Assembly (NCBI RefSeq): GCF_001447195.1
Contig: NZ_LFRI01000100.1
Span: forward strand, 62,001 to 126,000
DNA: 64,000 bases
From: Aquabacterium parvum
GTDB taxonomy: Bacteria; Pseudomonadota; Gammaproteobacteria; Burkholderiales; Burkholderiaceae_C
Direction: 5' to 3'
The notes beneath the pieces are model-generated. The model made no database searches. It was given only the letters and a program-made list of their open reading frames with translations, and was not told the DNA's origin. The translations under genes and the position numbers were made by a program. This document shows, in pieces, positions 49,656 to 59,762 of the stretch (position 1 is its first letter; every line of letters starts with the position of its first letter).

Positions 49656-52600
49656 TCATGCACCTTCCTGGTTGGAGGGGAGGGCGGTCTGCAGGCTTTG
49701 CGCGCTCACCGTGGTGGTCGAAGCCTCGTCTCGGCGGCCTGGGAACAGCTTGCGCACCACCACGAAGAACACGGGCACGAAGAAGATGCCCAGCACGGTG
49801 GCGGCGACCATGCCGCCGAGCACGCCGGTGCCGATGGCGTTCTGGCTGCCCGAGCCGGCGCCAGTGGCGATGGCCAGCGGCAACACGCCCAGGGCGAAGG
49901 CCAGCGAGGTCATCAGGATGGGGCGCAGGCGCAGGCGAACGGCGGTCAGCGTCGCATCGATCAGGTCCTTGCCGTGCTCCATCTGCTCCTTGGCGAACTC
50001 GACGATCAGGATCGCGTTCTTGGCCGACAGGCCGATGGTGGTCAGCAGGCCGACCTGGAAGTACACGTCGTTGGACAGCCCGCGCAGGCCGGCGGCCAGC
50101 AGCGCGCCGATCACGCCCAGGGGCACGACCAGCATCACGGCGACGGGGATGGACCAACTCTCGTACAGCGCGGCCAGGCACAGGAACACCACCAGCAGCG
50201 AGATCGCGTACAGCGCCGGCGCTTGCGAGCCCGACAGGCGTTCCTGGTAGGACAGCCCCGTCCACGCGACGCCCACGCCAGCGGGCAGCTTGGCCGCGAT
50301 CTCTTCGACGGCCTTCATCGCGGCGCCCGAGCTCTTGCCAGGGGCCGGCTCACCAGCGATCTCGACGGCGGCCAGGCCGTTGTAGCGCTCCAGACGGGGC
50401 GAGCCCAGTTCCCAGCGCGCGGTGCCGAAGGCCGAGAAGGGCACCATCTGGCCCCTGCTGTTGCGCACACGCCATTGGTTCAGGTCCTCGGGCTGCATGC
50501 GGAAGTTGGCGTCCGACTGCAGGTAGACCTTCTTGACGCGGCCGCGGTCGATGAAGTCGTTGACGTAGGCGCTGCCCCAGGCGGTCGACAGCATGGCGTT
50601 GATGTCGGCCACCGAGACGCCCAGCGCACCAGCTTTGGCCTGGTCGACTTCCAGGCGCAGCTGGGGCGAGTCCTCCAGGCCATTGGGGCGCACGCCTGCG
50701 AGGTCGGGGTGTTGTGCGGCCATGCCCAGGAACTGGTTGCGCGCCTGCATCAGGGCCTCGTGTCCAACGCCAGCTCGGTCCTGCAGGTAGAGGCTGAAGC
50801 CGGTGGCGTTGCCGAGCTCGAGCACCGCAGGCGGCGCGAAGGCAAAGGCCATGGCGTCCTTGAACTGCATGAAGGCGCCCATCGCACGGCCGGCGACGGC
50901 CTGCACGCTGTTGGCCGCGCCCTGGCGCTCGCTCCAGTCCTTGAGCTGCACGAAGCCGATGGCCATGTTCTTGCCCTGGCCCGCGAAGCTGAAGCCGGCC
51001 ACGGTGAAGATCGACTTCACGTTGTCCTGCTCGGCTTGCAGGAAGTGCTGTTCCACGCGCTCGACCACCTTGAGCGTGCGCTCTTGCGTGGCGCCGGCCG
51101 GCAGCTGGATCTGCGAGAACAGGATGCCCTGGTCCTCATCAGGCAGGAAGGCGGTGGGCAGGCGCACGAAGAGCACGCCCATGGCGATGACGATGCCGCC
51201 ATACACCACCAGGTGGCGCCCGCGCTTTTGCAGCATGCGGCCGACCACGCCCTGGTAGCCGTTGGTGGCCTGCTCGAAGCGGCGGTTGAACCAACCGAAG
51301 AAGCCCTTGTCGGAAATGTGATGGCCCTTCTCGACCGGCTTGAGCAGCGTCGCGCACAAGGCCGGCGTCAACACCATGGCCACCAGCACCGACAGCACCA
51401 TGGCCGAGACGATGGTGATGGAGAACTGGCGGTAGATCACGCCCGTGGAGCCACCGAAGAAGGCCATGGGCACGAACACGGCCGACAGCACCAGGGCGAT
51501 GCCCACCAGCGCGCCGGTGATCTGGCCCATGGACTTGCGCGTGGCTTCCTTGGGAGACAGACCCTCTTCGCTCATCACGCGCTCGACGTTCTCGACCACC
51601 ACGATGGCGTCGTCCACCAGCAGGCCGATGGCCAGCACCAGGCCGAACATCGTCAGCGTGTTGATCGAAAAGCCCGCCACGGCCATCACGCCGAAGGTGT
51701 CCAGCAGCACCACCGGCACGGCGATCGTCGGGATCAGCGTGGCGCGGAAGTTCTGCAGGAACAGGTACATCACCAAAAAGACCAGCACCACGGCTTCGAC
51801 CAGCGTCTTGACCACCTCGTGGATGGAGACCTCGACGAAGGGCGTGGTGTCGTAAGGCACGACCACCTTCATGCCATGGGGCATGAACTGCTGCATTTCC
51901 GCGACCTTGGCCTCGACGGCCTTGGCCGTGGCCAGCGCGTTGGCGCCGGTGGCGAGCTTGATGGCCACGCCCGCAGCGGGCTTGCCGTTGTAGCGCGAGA
52001 CGGTGGCGTAGCTCTCGGCACCCAGCTCCACGCGGGCGACGTCGCGCAAGCGCACGGCCGAGCCATCGGCCTGGGTCTTGAGCAGGATGGCGCCGAACTG
52101 CTCTGCCGTCTGCAGGCGGCTTTGCGCCGTGATGGTGGCGTTGAGCTGCTGGCCTTGCGCGGCGGGCGCGGCGCCCATCTGGCCGGCGGAGACCTGCGCG
52201 TTCTGCGCTTGCACGGCCGTGCTGATGTCAGCGGGCGTCAGGTTGAACTGGTTGAGCTTGTTGGGGTCCATCCAGATGCGCATGGCGTACTGCGCACCGA
52301 ACAGCTCCACTTCGCCCACGCCTTCGACGCGGCTGAGCGTGTCGATCACGTTGGAAGACACGTAGTCGCCCAGGTCGGCATCGTCCATGCTGCCGTCTTC
52401 GGACGCGAAGCCCAGCACCATCAGGAAGTTGACGGTGGACTTGACCACCTGCACGCCCTGGCGCTGCACCTCTTGCGGCAACAGCGGCGTGGCGGCCTGC
52501 AGCTTGTTTTGAACCTGCACCTGGGCGATGTCCGGGTCGGTGCCCGCTTCGAACGTCAGCGTGATGCCCACGTTGCCGGCCGAGTCCGACGTCGATGCCA

Positions 52601-52832
52601 TGTAGGTCAGCCCGTCGATGCCCTTCATCTTCTGCTCGATGACCTGGGTGACGGTGTCCTCCAGGGTCTTGGCCGAAGCGCCGGGGTAGGCGGTGTTGAT
52701 GGACACCTGGGGCGGGGCGATGCTGGGGTACTGCGAGATGGGCAGCGTGCGGATGGCCAGGGCGCCAGCCAGCATCACGACGATGGCCAGGACCCACGCG
52801 AAGATGGGCCTGTCGATGAAAAAGCGGGACAT
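49656..52832 (-). CDS. RND multidrug efflux inner-membrane transporter (HAE1/AcrB family)
   Basis: 1058-residue proton-driven pump. Starts [20 protein letters not shown] and has the AcrB blocks [10 protein letters not shown], the twelve-helix plan and the proton-relay helix [24 protein letters not shown] segment ([18 protein letters not shown], with paired Asp). It forms the pump core with the MFP and OprM partners on either side. GGAG near the ATG. Overlaps the outer-membrane gene by its last codons. Confidence 0.97.
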   Translation of the reverse strand: MSRFFIDRPIFAWVLAIVVMLAGALAIRTLPISQYPSIAPPQVSINTAYPGASAKTLEDTVTQVIEQKMKGIDGLTYMASTSDSAGNVGITLTFEAGTDPDIAQVQVQNKLQAATPLLPQEVQRQGVQVVKSTVNFLMVLGFASEDGSMDDADLGDYVSSNVIDTLSRVEGVGEVELFGAQYAMRIWMDPNKLNQFNLTPADISTAVQAQNAQVSAGQMGAAPAAQGQQLNATITAQSRLQTAEQFGAILLKTQADGSAVRLRDVARVELGAESYATVSRYNGKPAAGVAIKLATGANALATAKAVEAKVAEMQQFMPHGMKVVVPYDTTPFVEVSIHEVVKTLVEAVVLVFLVMYLFLQNFRATLIPTIAVPVVLLDTFGVMAVAGFSINTLTMFGLVLAIGLLVDDAIVVVENVERVMSEEGLSPKEATRKSMGQITGALVGIALVLSAVFVPMAFFGGSTGVIYRQFSITIVSAMVLSVLVAMVLTPALCATLLKPVEKGHHISDKGFFGWFNRRFEQATNGYQGVVGRMLQKRGRHLVVYGGIVIAMGVLFVRLPTAFLPDEDQGILFSQIQLPAGATQERTLKVVERVEQHFLQAEQDNVKSIFTVAGFSFAGQGKNMAIGFVQLKDWSERQGAANSVQAVAGRAMGAFMQFKDAMAFAFAPPAVLELGNATGFSLYLQDRAGVGHEALMQARNQFLGMAAQHPDLAGVRPNGLEDSPQLRLEVDQAKAGALGVSVADINAMLSTAWGSAYVNDFIDRGRVKKVYLQSDANFRMQPEDLNQWRVRNSRGQMVPFSAFGTARWELGSPRLERYNGLAAVEIAGEPAPGKSSGAAMKAVEEIAAKLPAGVGVAWTGLSYQERLSGSQAPALYAISLLVVFLCLAALYESWSIPVAVMLVVPLGVIGALLAAGLRGLSNDVYFQVGLLTTIGLSAKNAILIVEFAKEQMEHGKDLIDATLTAVRLRLRPILMTSLAFALGVLPLAIATGAGSGSQNAIGTGVLGGMVAATVLGIFFVPVFFVVVRKLFPGRRDEASTTTVSAQSLQTALPSNQEGA

Positions 52833-52862
52833 GGGAGGACTCCTCGTTGCGCGTGCCAGCGA

Positions 52863-54074
52863 TCAGTTCGAGCTGGCGGCGGAGGCGGGTGATGCGGCCG
52901 ATGCCGGGCGGGCTTCGACGCCTTGGGCGGGCGCGCCTGGCTGCACCTGTTGCAGGCTGTCGACGATGAGCTTGTCGCCGGCCTTCAGGCCTGCGGACAC
53001 CAGCCACTGGTCACCCACCGACTGCGAGGTCTGAAGCGTGCGGGCCTGCACCTTGCCGTCGGTGCCCAGCACCAGGGCCGTGGCGTTGCCCTTGGCGTCG
53101 CGCGAGACGGCGGCCTGTGGCACCAGGATGCCTTGCTCGTTCACGCCCTTTTCGACGACGGCGCGCACGTACATGCCCGGCAGCAGCTGACGCTTGGGGT
53201 TGGGGAACACCGCGCGCAGCGTGACGCTGCCCGAGGTGGTGTCCACCGACAGCTCGGAGAACTGCAGCTTGCCTTCGAGCGGGTAGGTGCTGCCGTCTTC
53301 GAGCAGCAGCTTGACCTTGGCCTGACCATCGCCGGCGCGCTGCAGGCGGCCTTCGCTGAGGTCGCGCTGCAGGCGCAGCAACTCGGCGCTGGTCTGGGTC
53401 ACGTCGACGTAGATGGGGTCTAGCTGCTGCACGGTGGCCAACGCAGTGGCCTGGTTGGCGGTTACCAGCGCGCCCGCCGTGACCGCCGAGCGGCCGATGC
53501 GCCCGGCGATGGGGGCGCTGACGCGGGTGTAGCCCAGCTCGATTTGCGCAGTGCGCACGGCGGCCTGCGCGGCGGCGACCTCGGCCTGGGCCTGCTTGAG
53601 GGCGGCCTGGGCGTCATCACGGGCCTGCTTGCTCACGGCGTCGATGCCGGCGAGCTCGTCGTAGCGGCCGGCCTTGAGCTGGGTGGTCGTCAGGTTGGCC
53701 TGGGCCTTGGCCAGGGTGGCTCGGGCGCTGTCCAGGGCCGCCTCGTACGAGGCCGAGTCGACCTGGTAGAGCACCTGGCCGGCCTTGACTTCGCTGCCTT
53801 CGGTGAAGGCGCGCGCCTTGACGATGCCGGTGATTTGCGGGCGCACTTCAGCGACTTGGTAGGCGGTGGTGCGGCCGGCCAGTTCGGCCGTGACTGGCAC
53901 CGGCTTGGGCTGGATGGTCAGCACGGTGACTTGTGGGGCGGCGCCCCCGTGGCCAGCCTGGGCGCCATCGGCCTGGCCCTTGCCGCAACCGGCGAGCACC
54001 AGGGCGATGGCCAGGGCGGCGGCGGTTGTCAGCCAGGGGGTTTGGGGGTGGGGGAACAGGTTGGACGTGGACAT
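52863..54074 (-). CDS. RND efflux periplasmic adaptor (AcrA/MexA family)
   Basis: 403-residue membrane fusion protein. Lipobox LVLAGC (Cys 30), then the lipoyl-like halves (VRPQITGIVKARAFTEGSEV and TRVSAPIAGRIGRSAV), the long alpha hairpin between about 95 and 175, and the beta barrel (SSVTLRAVFPNP-type region). ATG at 54074 with GAGG six bases upstream. It is the first gene of the pump operon, 30 bases before the transporter gene. Confidence 0.95.
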   Translation of the reverse strand: MSTSNLFPHPQTPWLTTAAALAIALVLAGCGKGQADGAQAGHGGAAPQVTVLTIQPKPVPVTAELAGRTTAYQVAEVRPQITGIVKARAFTEGSEVKAGQVLYQVDSASYEAALDSARATLAKAQANLTTTQLKAGRYDELAGIDAVSKQARDDAQAALKQAQAEVAAAQAAVRTAQIELGYTRVSAPIAGRIGRSAVTAGALVTANQATALATVQQLDPIYVDVTQTSAELLRLQRDLSEGRLQRAGDGQAKVKLLLEDGSTYPLEGKLQFSELSVDTTSGSVTLRAVFPNPKRQLLPGMYVRAVVEKGVNEQGILVPQAAVSRDAKGNATALVLGTDGKVQARTLQTSQSVGDQWLVSAGLKAGDKLIVDSLQQVQPGAPAQGVEARPASAASPASAASSN

Positions 54075-54115
54075 GAAGGGCCTCGGACGGTGCCCGATCA
54101 GCATTTGAATCGAGC

Positions 54116-54137
54116 AATGAATGAACGTTCATTCATT
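54116..54137. promoter_or_regulatory. 22-bp perfect palindrome, probable TetR operator of the efflux operon
   Basis: AATGAATGAAC joined to its exact complement GTTCATTCATT, 41 bases upstream of the adaptor gene start. TetR-type repressors of RND pumps bind palindromes of this size. The operon encodes a TetR as its last gene. Confidence 0.8.
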
Positions 54138-54284
54138 TTTGTGCGGCGCAGGGAAGATGTCAACCCTGCGAGCGGGAAAACCTCATGCGCCCTGAGTCCT
54201 TTTCCACAGCCACGCGGGTCACGGCGTGAGTTGTCCTGGGCAGCCTCGGGTCGGTGCGGGCCTTGAATCGTCGAAAATGCGCAC

Positions 54285-55070
54285 ATGGACCCAGCCAGCG
54301 CCTTGTTGTACGTTTCGACCGAGCGGGTGCTGTATCGGGGCCCGCTGGGCAAGCCGCGCACGCGCAAGTTGGCGGCTGTGGCTTGGTACGTGCCCATCGA
54401 GGGGGCGCTGAGCGTGACAGCCCCTGGCGCCCAGGCTTGTTCTGGCTCACAGGCCGTTTGCGTCTCAGCGGGCACGCCCCACGAGGTTCACACCGATTCG
54501 GGACACATCCTTTGTTTCCTCGTGGAGTCTGAGTTCGCCGATGCGTCAGGTGCTGTCGGCCTGCCCCTGTCGGTGCATGGTTTGACGCCGCTTGAGCAGG
54601 CGTCGTTGTCCGCGCTGGACGCGAGCCAACTCAGCGCTTGGCGACAAGAGGGGCGTTGCATCGACGCGGAACTGGACCGCCTGGCATTGGGAAAGGTTCT
54701 GTCCAGGCGGGAGATCGATGATCGAATTGCCGATGTCGTGCAGCGTGTCCGGCTTGATCCAGCCCTTTCCTGGCAAGCGACCGATGCAGCCACGCACTGC
54801 GGGTTATCGCCATCACGCTTCATGCACCTGTTCAAGGCTGAGCTGGGCATGGGCTGGCGAGATTTCCGTGCCTGGACGCGGGCGAGGGCCTTGCTGGCCT
54901 GCGTTCACACGGGAGAAAACCTCACCCAGTTGGCGCTGTCCCTGGGCTACCCCGACGGCACCCACTTCAGCCACGCGATCCGCCAGATCACCGGGCTGCG
55001 GCCCAGCGACATCATCTCGGGCTCGCGCCACCTCAGTGTCTGGAACGAGTCAGGGCTTACCCCAGCGTAG
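54285..55070 (+). CDS. AraC family transcriptional regulator
   Basis: 261 residues with a C-terminal double HTH (about 155-250): DAATHCGLSPSRFMHLFKAELG, and the second helix pair LTQLALSLGYPDGTHFSHAIRQITGLRPSDI. The N-terminal part is a cupin-like effector-binding domain (CVSAGTPHEVHTDSGH). It is divergent from the efflux operon across 210 bases and is followed by an SDR gene 71 bases later, which may be its target. Confidence 0.9.
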   Translation: MDPASALLYVSTERVLYRGPLGKPRTRKLAAVAWYVPIEGALSVTAPGAQACSGSQAVCVSAGTPHEVHTDSGHILCFLVESEFADASGAVGLPLSVHGLTPLEQASLSALDASQLSAWRQEGRCIDAELDRLALGKVLSRREIDDRIADVVQRVRLDPALSWQATDAATHCGLSPSRFMHLFKAELGMGWRDFRAWTRARALLACVHTGENLTQLALSLGYPDGTHFSHAIRQITGLRPSDIISGSRHLSVWNESGLTPA

Positions 55071-55141
55071 CCAGTTGACGCAAGCCGGGGCAGCCTCACC
55101 CGGCTATGGTTCGGCCCTGATCTGACTTTTCCCGCGTCCAA

Positions 55142-56029
55142 ATGGCCACCCTGCAAGGCAAGACCCTCTTCATCAGCGGCGCCAGCCGCGGCATCGGCCT
55201 GGCGATCGCGCTGCGCGCCGCACGCGACGGCGCCAACGTCGTCATCGCGGCCAAAACCGCCGAGCCTGACCCGCGCCTGCCCGGCACCATCCACACCGCG
55301 GCCGCCGAGGTCGAAGCCGCCGGTGGCCGAGCCCTGGCCCTGCAGGTCGACATCCGCGACGAAGACGCCGTGCAGGCGGCTGTGGCCCGTGCGGCCGAGC
55401 ACTTCGGCGGCATCGACATCCTGGTCAACAACGCCAGCGCCATCAGCCTCACCCGCACGCTCGACACGCCGCTCAAGCGCTACGACCTGATGATGGACAT
55501 CAATGTGCGTGGCAGCTTTGTGTGCGCGACGGCTTGTCTGCCGCACCTGCAACGCGCGGCCAATCCGCACATCCTGTCGCTGTCGCCGCCGCTCAACCTC
55601 GACCCCAAGTGGCTGGGCGTGCACGCGGCTTACACCACGTCGAAGTACGCGATGAGCCTGATCGCGCTGGGCCTGGCCGAAGAGCTCAAGGCCCAAGGCA
55701 TCGCGGTGAACACGCTGTGGCCGCAGACCATCATCGCCACCTCGGCGCTGAACGTGGCCAACGTGGGCTTGGGCGAGATGGGCCGCAAACCGGAAATCAT
55801 GGCCGACGCCGCCTGGCATGTGCTCACCGCCGACTCGCGCTCGCTGACGGGGCGCAGCCTCGTCGACGAGGCCGTGCTGCGCCAGGCCGGTGTCACCGAC
55901 TTCTCGGGCTACCTGGTCAAGCCAGGCGCCACGCCCATCATCGACCTCTTCCTGGATCCCTCGGAGGGGCCTGTGAGCGATGCTGCCCTGCGCGCCGCTG
56001 CTGCGGTGGCACCCGGCCAGTCCCGCTGA
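55142..56029 (+). CDS. SDR family oxidoreductase (hydroxysteroid dehydrogenase-like HSDL2 type)
   Basis: 295 residues. Cofactor motif ISGASRGIGLAIA, NNASAI near 99, catalytic Ser in LSLSPP and the Tyr-Lys pair in AAYTTSKYAMS. The C-terminal tail (ATPIIDLFLDPS) is the HSDL2-type extension of the core. NAD(P)-linked oxidation of an alcohol group, substrate unknown. Twelve bases before the MpaB-type gene and in the same direction, so a catabolic pair is likely. Confidence 0.9.
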   Translation: MATLQGKTLFISGASRGIGLAIALRAARDGANVVIAAKTAEPDPRLPGTIHTAAAEVEAAGGRALALQVDIRDEDAVQAAVARAAEHFGGIDILVNNASAISLTRTLDTPLKRYDLMMDINVRGSFVCATACLPHLQRAANPHILSLSPPLNLDPKWLGVHAAYTTSKYAMSLIALGLAEELKAQGIAVNTLWPQTIIATSALNVANVGLGEMGRKPEIMADAAWHVLTADSRSLTGRSLVDEAVLRQAGVTDFSGYLVKPGATPIIDLFLDPSEGPVSDAALRAAAAVAPGQSR

Positions 56030-56040
56030 GGAGCCAGACC

Positions 56041-57300
56041 ATGAGCGCTTTCCAACCAGGTCCCGTCTCCGCATTCCCCTCGCGCCACGGCAGCGAGGTG
56101 GCGCGTGCCCGCCGCGCGGCGCGCCTGATCGTCGGTCAAATGCCACCGGGCGTGTCTGCCGAACCCACCGAAGCCGAATGGGCGAAGCTGGGGCAGGGCT
56201 TGCTGCAAGGCGACCCGCTGGCAGACGCATTGGTGGCGTGGATGCAGGCCAGCGGCATGCGCGCCGCCTGGGCCCAAGTCAATCAGGCCATCGAAGGCGG
56301 CTTGGCCGCTGTGCCCGATGCCCCGTCTGCTTTGCGTGCCTTTTTCGAGCACGTCGAGCGCCTGCCTGATTGGGTGGACGAGCGGTTGCTGACCCGTGGC
56401 GCCCATGTGTGCGGGCTGGGCGGTCGCGCCGGCATGCGGGCCCTGGCCGTGACGGGCCTGATGGCCGGCTACCAGCTCGCTGCCGTCAACCAGACCTTGC
56501 TGGCCACCGGCGCGCTGGAGAAGGGTGCTGCCCGCCGCATCGCCGAGACCACCAAGTGGTGGATCGACGTGACCGAGCCTGGCGCCATGCTTCCCGGTAG
56601 AGACGGCTTCAAGAGCACCTTGCGCGTGCGCATCATCCATGCGCTGGTGCGCCACCACGTCTCACAACAAACCACCTGGGACGAGGCCGACCTCGGCGTG
56701 CCCGTCAACCAGACGGACATGCAGGCCACCTACCTGGGCTTCAGCGTGGTCTACCTGCTGGGCATGAAGCTGGTGGGCATCCCGCTCAGCCGCGAAGACA
56801 AGGCCGCCGTCATGCACCTGTGGCGCTGCATCGCTTGGGTCAATGGCGTGGACGAGAGCCTGCTGCACGACCTGGCCGATGGCGAGCGCTCGGGCATGGC
56901 CTGGTTGTTCAAGAACCTGCTGAGCCAGCGCATGGCCGACGCCGACAGCGCCCGCCTGGCGCAGGCCCTGGCCAACGAGCCGCTGCACCGCCACTACCCG
57001 CGCTGGGGCTGGTTGATGGGGCACTTCAACCGGTCGATGCAGCTGAGCATCGCGCGAACCTGCATGGGCAACGAGACGCTGCGCGACCTCGGCCTGCCGG
57101 TGTGGACGTTGCCCTGGTACCCGCTGTGGATGATGGTGTTCAACCAGGCCTTGCACCGCGTGGCACGGCTGTCACCGGGTGGCAAGGTATGGTTGATGAA
57201 GCGGGGCAGGGCGCAGCAGCGCGATTACCTGCCAGTGCTGTTTGGTGAGCAAGCGCCGGCGCTGCGGGACGTGGGGGCGGTCAAGGCGGGTGTGCATTGA
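56041..57300 (+). CDS. MpaB/DUF2236 family oxygenase
   Basis: 419 residues. The DUF2236 family includes haem-b latex-clearing proteins and the MpaB oxygenase of mycophenolic acid synthesis, which cleave C=C bonds. Conserved segments seen: TTKWWIDVTEPGAML, the helix LRVRIIHALVRHHV with a candidate haem-ligand His, and GVPVNQTDMQATYLGFSVVYLL. There is no signal peptide. GGAG lies seven bases before the ATG. Its true substrate is unknown; a joint role with the SDR is inferred from the 12-base gap. Confidence 0.82.
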   Translation: MSAFQPGPVSAFPSRHGSEVARARRAARLIVGQMPPGVSAEPTEAEWAKLGQGLLQGDPLADALVAWMQASGMRAAWAQVNQAIEGGLAAVPDAPSALRAFFEHVERLPDWVDERLLTRGAHVCGLGGRAGMRALAVTGLMAGYQLAAVNQTLLATGALEKGAARRIAETTKWWIDVTEPGAMLPGRDGFKSTLRVRIIHALVRHHVSQQTTWDEADLGVPVNQTDMQATYLGFSVVYLLGMKLVGIPLSREDKAAVMHLWRCIAWVNGVDESLLHDLADGERSGMAWLFKNLLSQRMADADSARLAQALANEPLHRHYPRWGWLMGHFNRSMQLSIARTCMGNETLRDLGLPVWTLPWYPLWMMVFNQALHRVARLSPGGKVWLMKRGRAQQRDYLPVLFGEQAPALRDVGAVKAGVH

Positions 57301-57460
57301 GGCGCCCGCACGTCGTGTCTTGTTGACAAGGTTTTCGGACGCGCATGGTTTGGCTGTCCAGGGGCATGTGGCCAGCGCATGCCCTTCCTTGATCTCCTCA
57401 CTTGGCAAGCCTGGCTTCATCCGCTACGGTGGCGGACCGTTCGCCCAAGGAGAAAGCCAG

Positions 57461-58747
57461 ATGAGCCAGGAAAACTGGAAATTCGAGACCCTGTCCGTGC
57501 ACGCCGGCTACTCGCCGGACCCCACCACCAAGTCGGTGGCCGTGCCCCTGTATCAGACCGTGGCTTACTCCTTCGACAGCGCCCAGCACGGCGCCGACTT
57601 GTTCGACCTCAAGGTGGCGGGCAACATCTACACCCGCATCATGAACCCGACGACCGATGTGCTGGAAAAGCGCATCGCGGCGCTCGAAGGCGGCATCGGC
57701 GCGCTGGCCCTGGCATCGGGCCAGGCGGCCGTCACCTACGCCATCCAGACCATCGCCGAAGCAGGTGACAACTTCGTCTCGTCCACGGCTTTGTACGGCG
57801 GCACCTACAACCTGTTCGCGCACACGCTGCCGCAGTACGGCATCACCGCGCGCTTCGCCGACCACCGCGATCCCGCCAGCTTCGAAAAACTGATCGACGA
57901 GCGCACCAAGGCCATCTTCGTCGAGTCGCTGGGCAACCCGTCGGGCGCCATCACCGACATCGCGCGCATCGCCGAGATCGCGCACCGCCACGGCGTGCCG
58001 CTGATCGTCGACAACACCGTGCCTTCGCCTTACCTGTGCCGGCCCATCGAGCACGGTGCCGACATCGTCGTGCAGTCGCTGACCAAGTACATCGGTGGCC
58101 ATGGCACCAGCATCGGCGGCGCCATCATCGACTCGGGCAAGTTCCCCTGGGCACAGCACAAGGCGCGTTTCAAGCGCCTGAACGAGCCCGACGTGAGCTA
58201 CCACGGCGTGGTCTACACCGAGGCGCTGGGCGCGGCGGCCTACATCGGCCGCGCGCGCGTGGTGCCGCTGCGCAACATGGGTGCGGCGCTCTCGCCCTTC
58301 AACGCCTTCCTGATCCTGCAGGGGGTGGAGACGTTGGGTCTGCGCATGGACCGCATCAGCCAGAACACGCTCAAGATCGCGCAGCACCTGCAAAAGCACC
58401 CGCGCGTGGAGTGGGTCAACTACGCGGGCCTGCCCGATCACCCCGAGCACCACCTGGTGCAGAAGTACCTCTCGGGCCAGGGCTCGGGCGTGCTCACGTT
58501 CGGTGTGCCGGGTGGCCGCCAGGGTGGTGAGCGCTTCCTGGATGCGCTGCAGCTGTTCACGCGCCTGGTCAACATCGGCGACGTGCGCTCGCTGGCCACG
58601 CACCCCGCCTCGACCACGCACCGTCAGTTGGCGCCTGAGGAGCTGGCCAAGGCCGGTGTGGGCGAAGACACGGTGCGCCTGTCGATCGGCATCGAGCACA
58701 TCGACGACCTGCTGGCCGACCTGGACCAGGCGCTGGCCAAGGCCTGA
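57461..58747 (+). CDS. metY: O-acetylhomoserine aminocarboxypropyltransferase (sulfhydrylase)
   Basis: 428-residue gamma-family PLP enzyme: O-acetylhomoserine + sulfide gives homocysteine. PLP lysine in SLTKYIGGHGTSIGG, the N-terminal ETLSVHAGYSPD block, ALASGQAAVTYAI, and DVRSLATHPASTTHRQL near the C-terminus. AAGGAG stands nine bases before the ATG. The 160-base upstream region shows no riboswitch that I can recognise. It converges with the YeeE/YedE pair. Confidence 0.95.
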   Translation: MSQENWKFETLSVHAGYSPDPTTKSVAVPLYQTVAYSFDSAQHGADLFDLKVAGNIYTRIMNPTTDVLEKRIAALEGGIGALALASGQAAVTYAIQTIAEAGDNFVSSTALYGGTYNLFAHTLPQYGITARFADHRDPASFEKLIDERTKAIFVESLGNPSGAITDIARIAEIAHRHGVPLIVDNTVPSPYLCRPIEHGADIVVQSLTKYIGGHGTSIGGAIIDSGKFPWAQHKARFKRLNEPDVSYHGVVYTEALGAAAYIGRARVVPLRNMGAALSPFNAFLILQGVETLGLRMDRISQNTLKIAQHLQKHPRVEWVNYAGLPDHPEHHLVQKYLSGQGSGVLTFGVPGGRQGGERFLDALQLFTRLVNIGDVRSLATHPASTTHRQLAPEELAKAGVGEDTVRLSIGIEHIDDLLADLDQALAKA

Positions 58748-58755
58748 TGGCCGAT

Positions 58756-58781
58756 GCAGGGGGAGGGCTCGTGCCCCCTGC
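58756..58781. terminator. bidirectional hairpin between metY and the YeeE/YedE pair
   Basis: GCAGGGGG/CCCCCTGC with a 10-base loop in the 38-base gap between convergent genes. No U-tract, so the assignment is tentative. Confidence 0.5.
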
Positions 58782-58785
58782 CTGT

Positions 58786-59241
58786 TCAGCGCGGGCGGTT
58801 GGTCTGCTTTTGCAGCCAGGCGCCCGCCAGCATGGCTGGCACGAACACCCACACCTCGGTGTTGCCGGCCAGCAGGCTGGTCAGCGCGGGGCCCGGGCAG
58901 TAGCCGGCCAGGCCCCAGCCGATGCCGAACAGCGCGGCGCCGCCCAGCAAGCGCCGGTCAATGGCCTTGTTCTGCGGCAGGTGAAACACCGCGTCGCAGA
59001 CCGGGGCCTGGCGCTTTTTCAGCAGCCATTGAAAGCCCACCAAGCTCACCAGCACGGCGCCGCCCATGACGAAGGCCAATGCCGGGTTCCAGGCACCGGC
59101 CACGTCGAGGAAGGCCTGCACCGTGAGCGGGTCGGTCATGCCCGAGAGCGACAGACCCCAGCCAAAGAACAGGCCCGTGCCCAGGGCAATGAGGAAGCCG
59201 TGCCAGGGGTGGGCGTTGGTGGGATGCGGGTGGCGGGTCAT
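58786..59241 (-). CDS. YeeE/YedE (DUF6691) sulfur transport half-protein
   Basis: 151 residues with four hydrophobic segments. GLAGYCPGPAL near 112 is the conserved Cys motif of this half of the family; GLSLSGMTDP near 30 is the other signature. It pairs with the upstream gene (43-base gap) to make the two halves of a YeeE-type thiosulfate/sulfur-compound transporter. A role in sulfide or thiosulfate handling is supported by the metY gene next door (inference). Confidence 0.87.
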   Translation of the reverse strand: MTRHPHPTNAHPWHGFLIALGTGLFFGWGLSLSGMTDPLTVQAFLDVAGAWNPALAFVMGGAVLVSLVGFQWLLKKRQAPVCDAVFHLPQNKAIDRRLLGGAALFGIGWGLAGYCPGPALTSLLAGNTEVWVFVPAMLAGAWLQKQTNRPR

Positions 59242-59284
59242 GGGGGACTCCGTTGAAGCGGGCGGTTGGCTGGTTCGGCGGCGT

Positions 59285-59713
59285 TCAAGTCAGCAAGTGG
59301 CGCATCGCGAACACCGTGAGCCCGGCGGTCAGCATGAAGGTGGCCACGGCCGCGAGCGATCGCAGCGACAAGCGGCCCAGTCCACACACGCCATGCCCGC
59401 TGGTGCAACCGCTGCCCAGCGAGGTGCCGAACCCCACCAGCAAGCCGGATGCGATCAGCAACGGCACGTTGCTGGCCCGCTCAGGCTGCGAGGGTTGTCC
59501 GGTCCATTGCGTCCACACCCAGCCCGCGGCCACCAGCCCAAGCACAAAGCCAGCGCGCCAGAGGTTGGCGCTGTTCCAGTTCGGGCGGTCCATCAGGCCG
59601 AAGGCGATGCCACTGATGCCGGCGATGCGTCCCAGGCCAATGAGCAGCAGCACCGAGGCAGCGCCGATCAGCAGGCCGCCAGCCAGCGGCGGCAGGAAAA
59701 CGGACAGGTCCAT
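59285..59713 (-). CDS. YeeE/YedE family transporter
   Basis: 142 residues with four hydrophobic segments. The conserved [17 protein letters not shown] near 103 holds the pore Cys motif. ATG at 59713 with GGAG seven bases upstream. It is the first of two half-length YeeE genes. Upstream is a CsoR-like operator in the 49-base gap to the big glycan gene. Confidence 0.88.
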   Translation of the reverse strand: MDLSVFLPPLAGGLLIGAASVLLLIGLGRIAGISGIAFGLMDRPNWNSANLWRAGFVLGLVAAGWVWTQWTGQPSQPERASNVPLLIASGLLVGFGTSLGSGCTSGHGVCGLGRLSLRSLAAVATFMLTAGLTVFAMRHLLT

Positions 59714-59741
59714 GGCGGGTCTCCACGCAGGGTGAGGCTTG

Positions 59742-59757
59742 ATACCCTTGGGAGTAT
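59742..59757. promoter_or_regulatory. CsoR/CstR-like operator in front of the YeeE pair
   Basis: ATACCC, TTGG, GAGTAT: a near-palindrome with one mismatch, similar to the ATACCC-N4-GGGTAT sites of CsoR/CstR persulfide and metal repressors. It lies 29-44 bases upstream of the YeeE start, where it would cover a promoter. No csoR gene is in the window. Confidence 0.55.
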
Positions 59758-59762
59758 ATGAT

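Noticed and set aside
57301..57460. Possible SAM riboswitch before metY
   Set aside because: No SAM-I or SAM-II core motif could be found in the 160-base leader.
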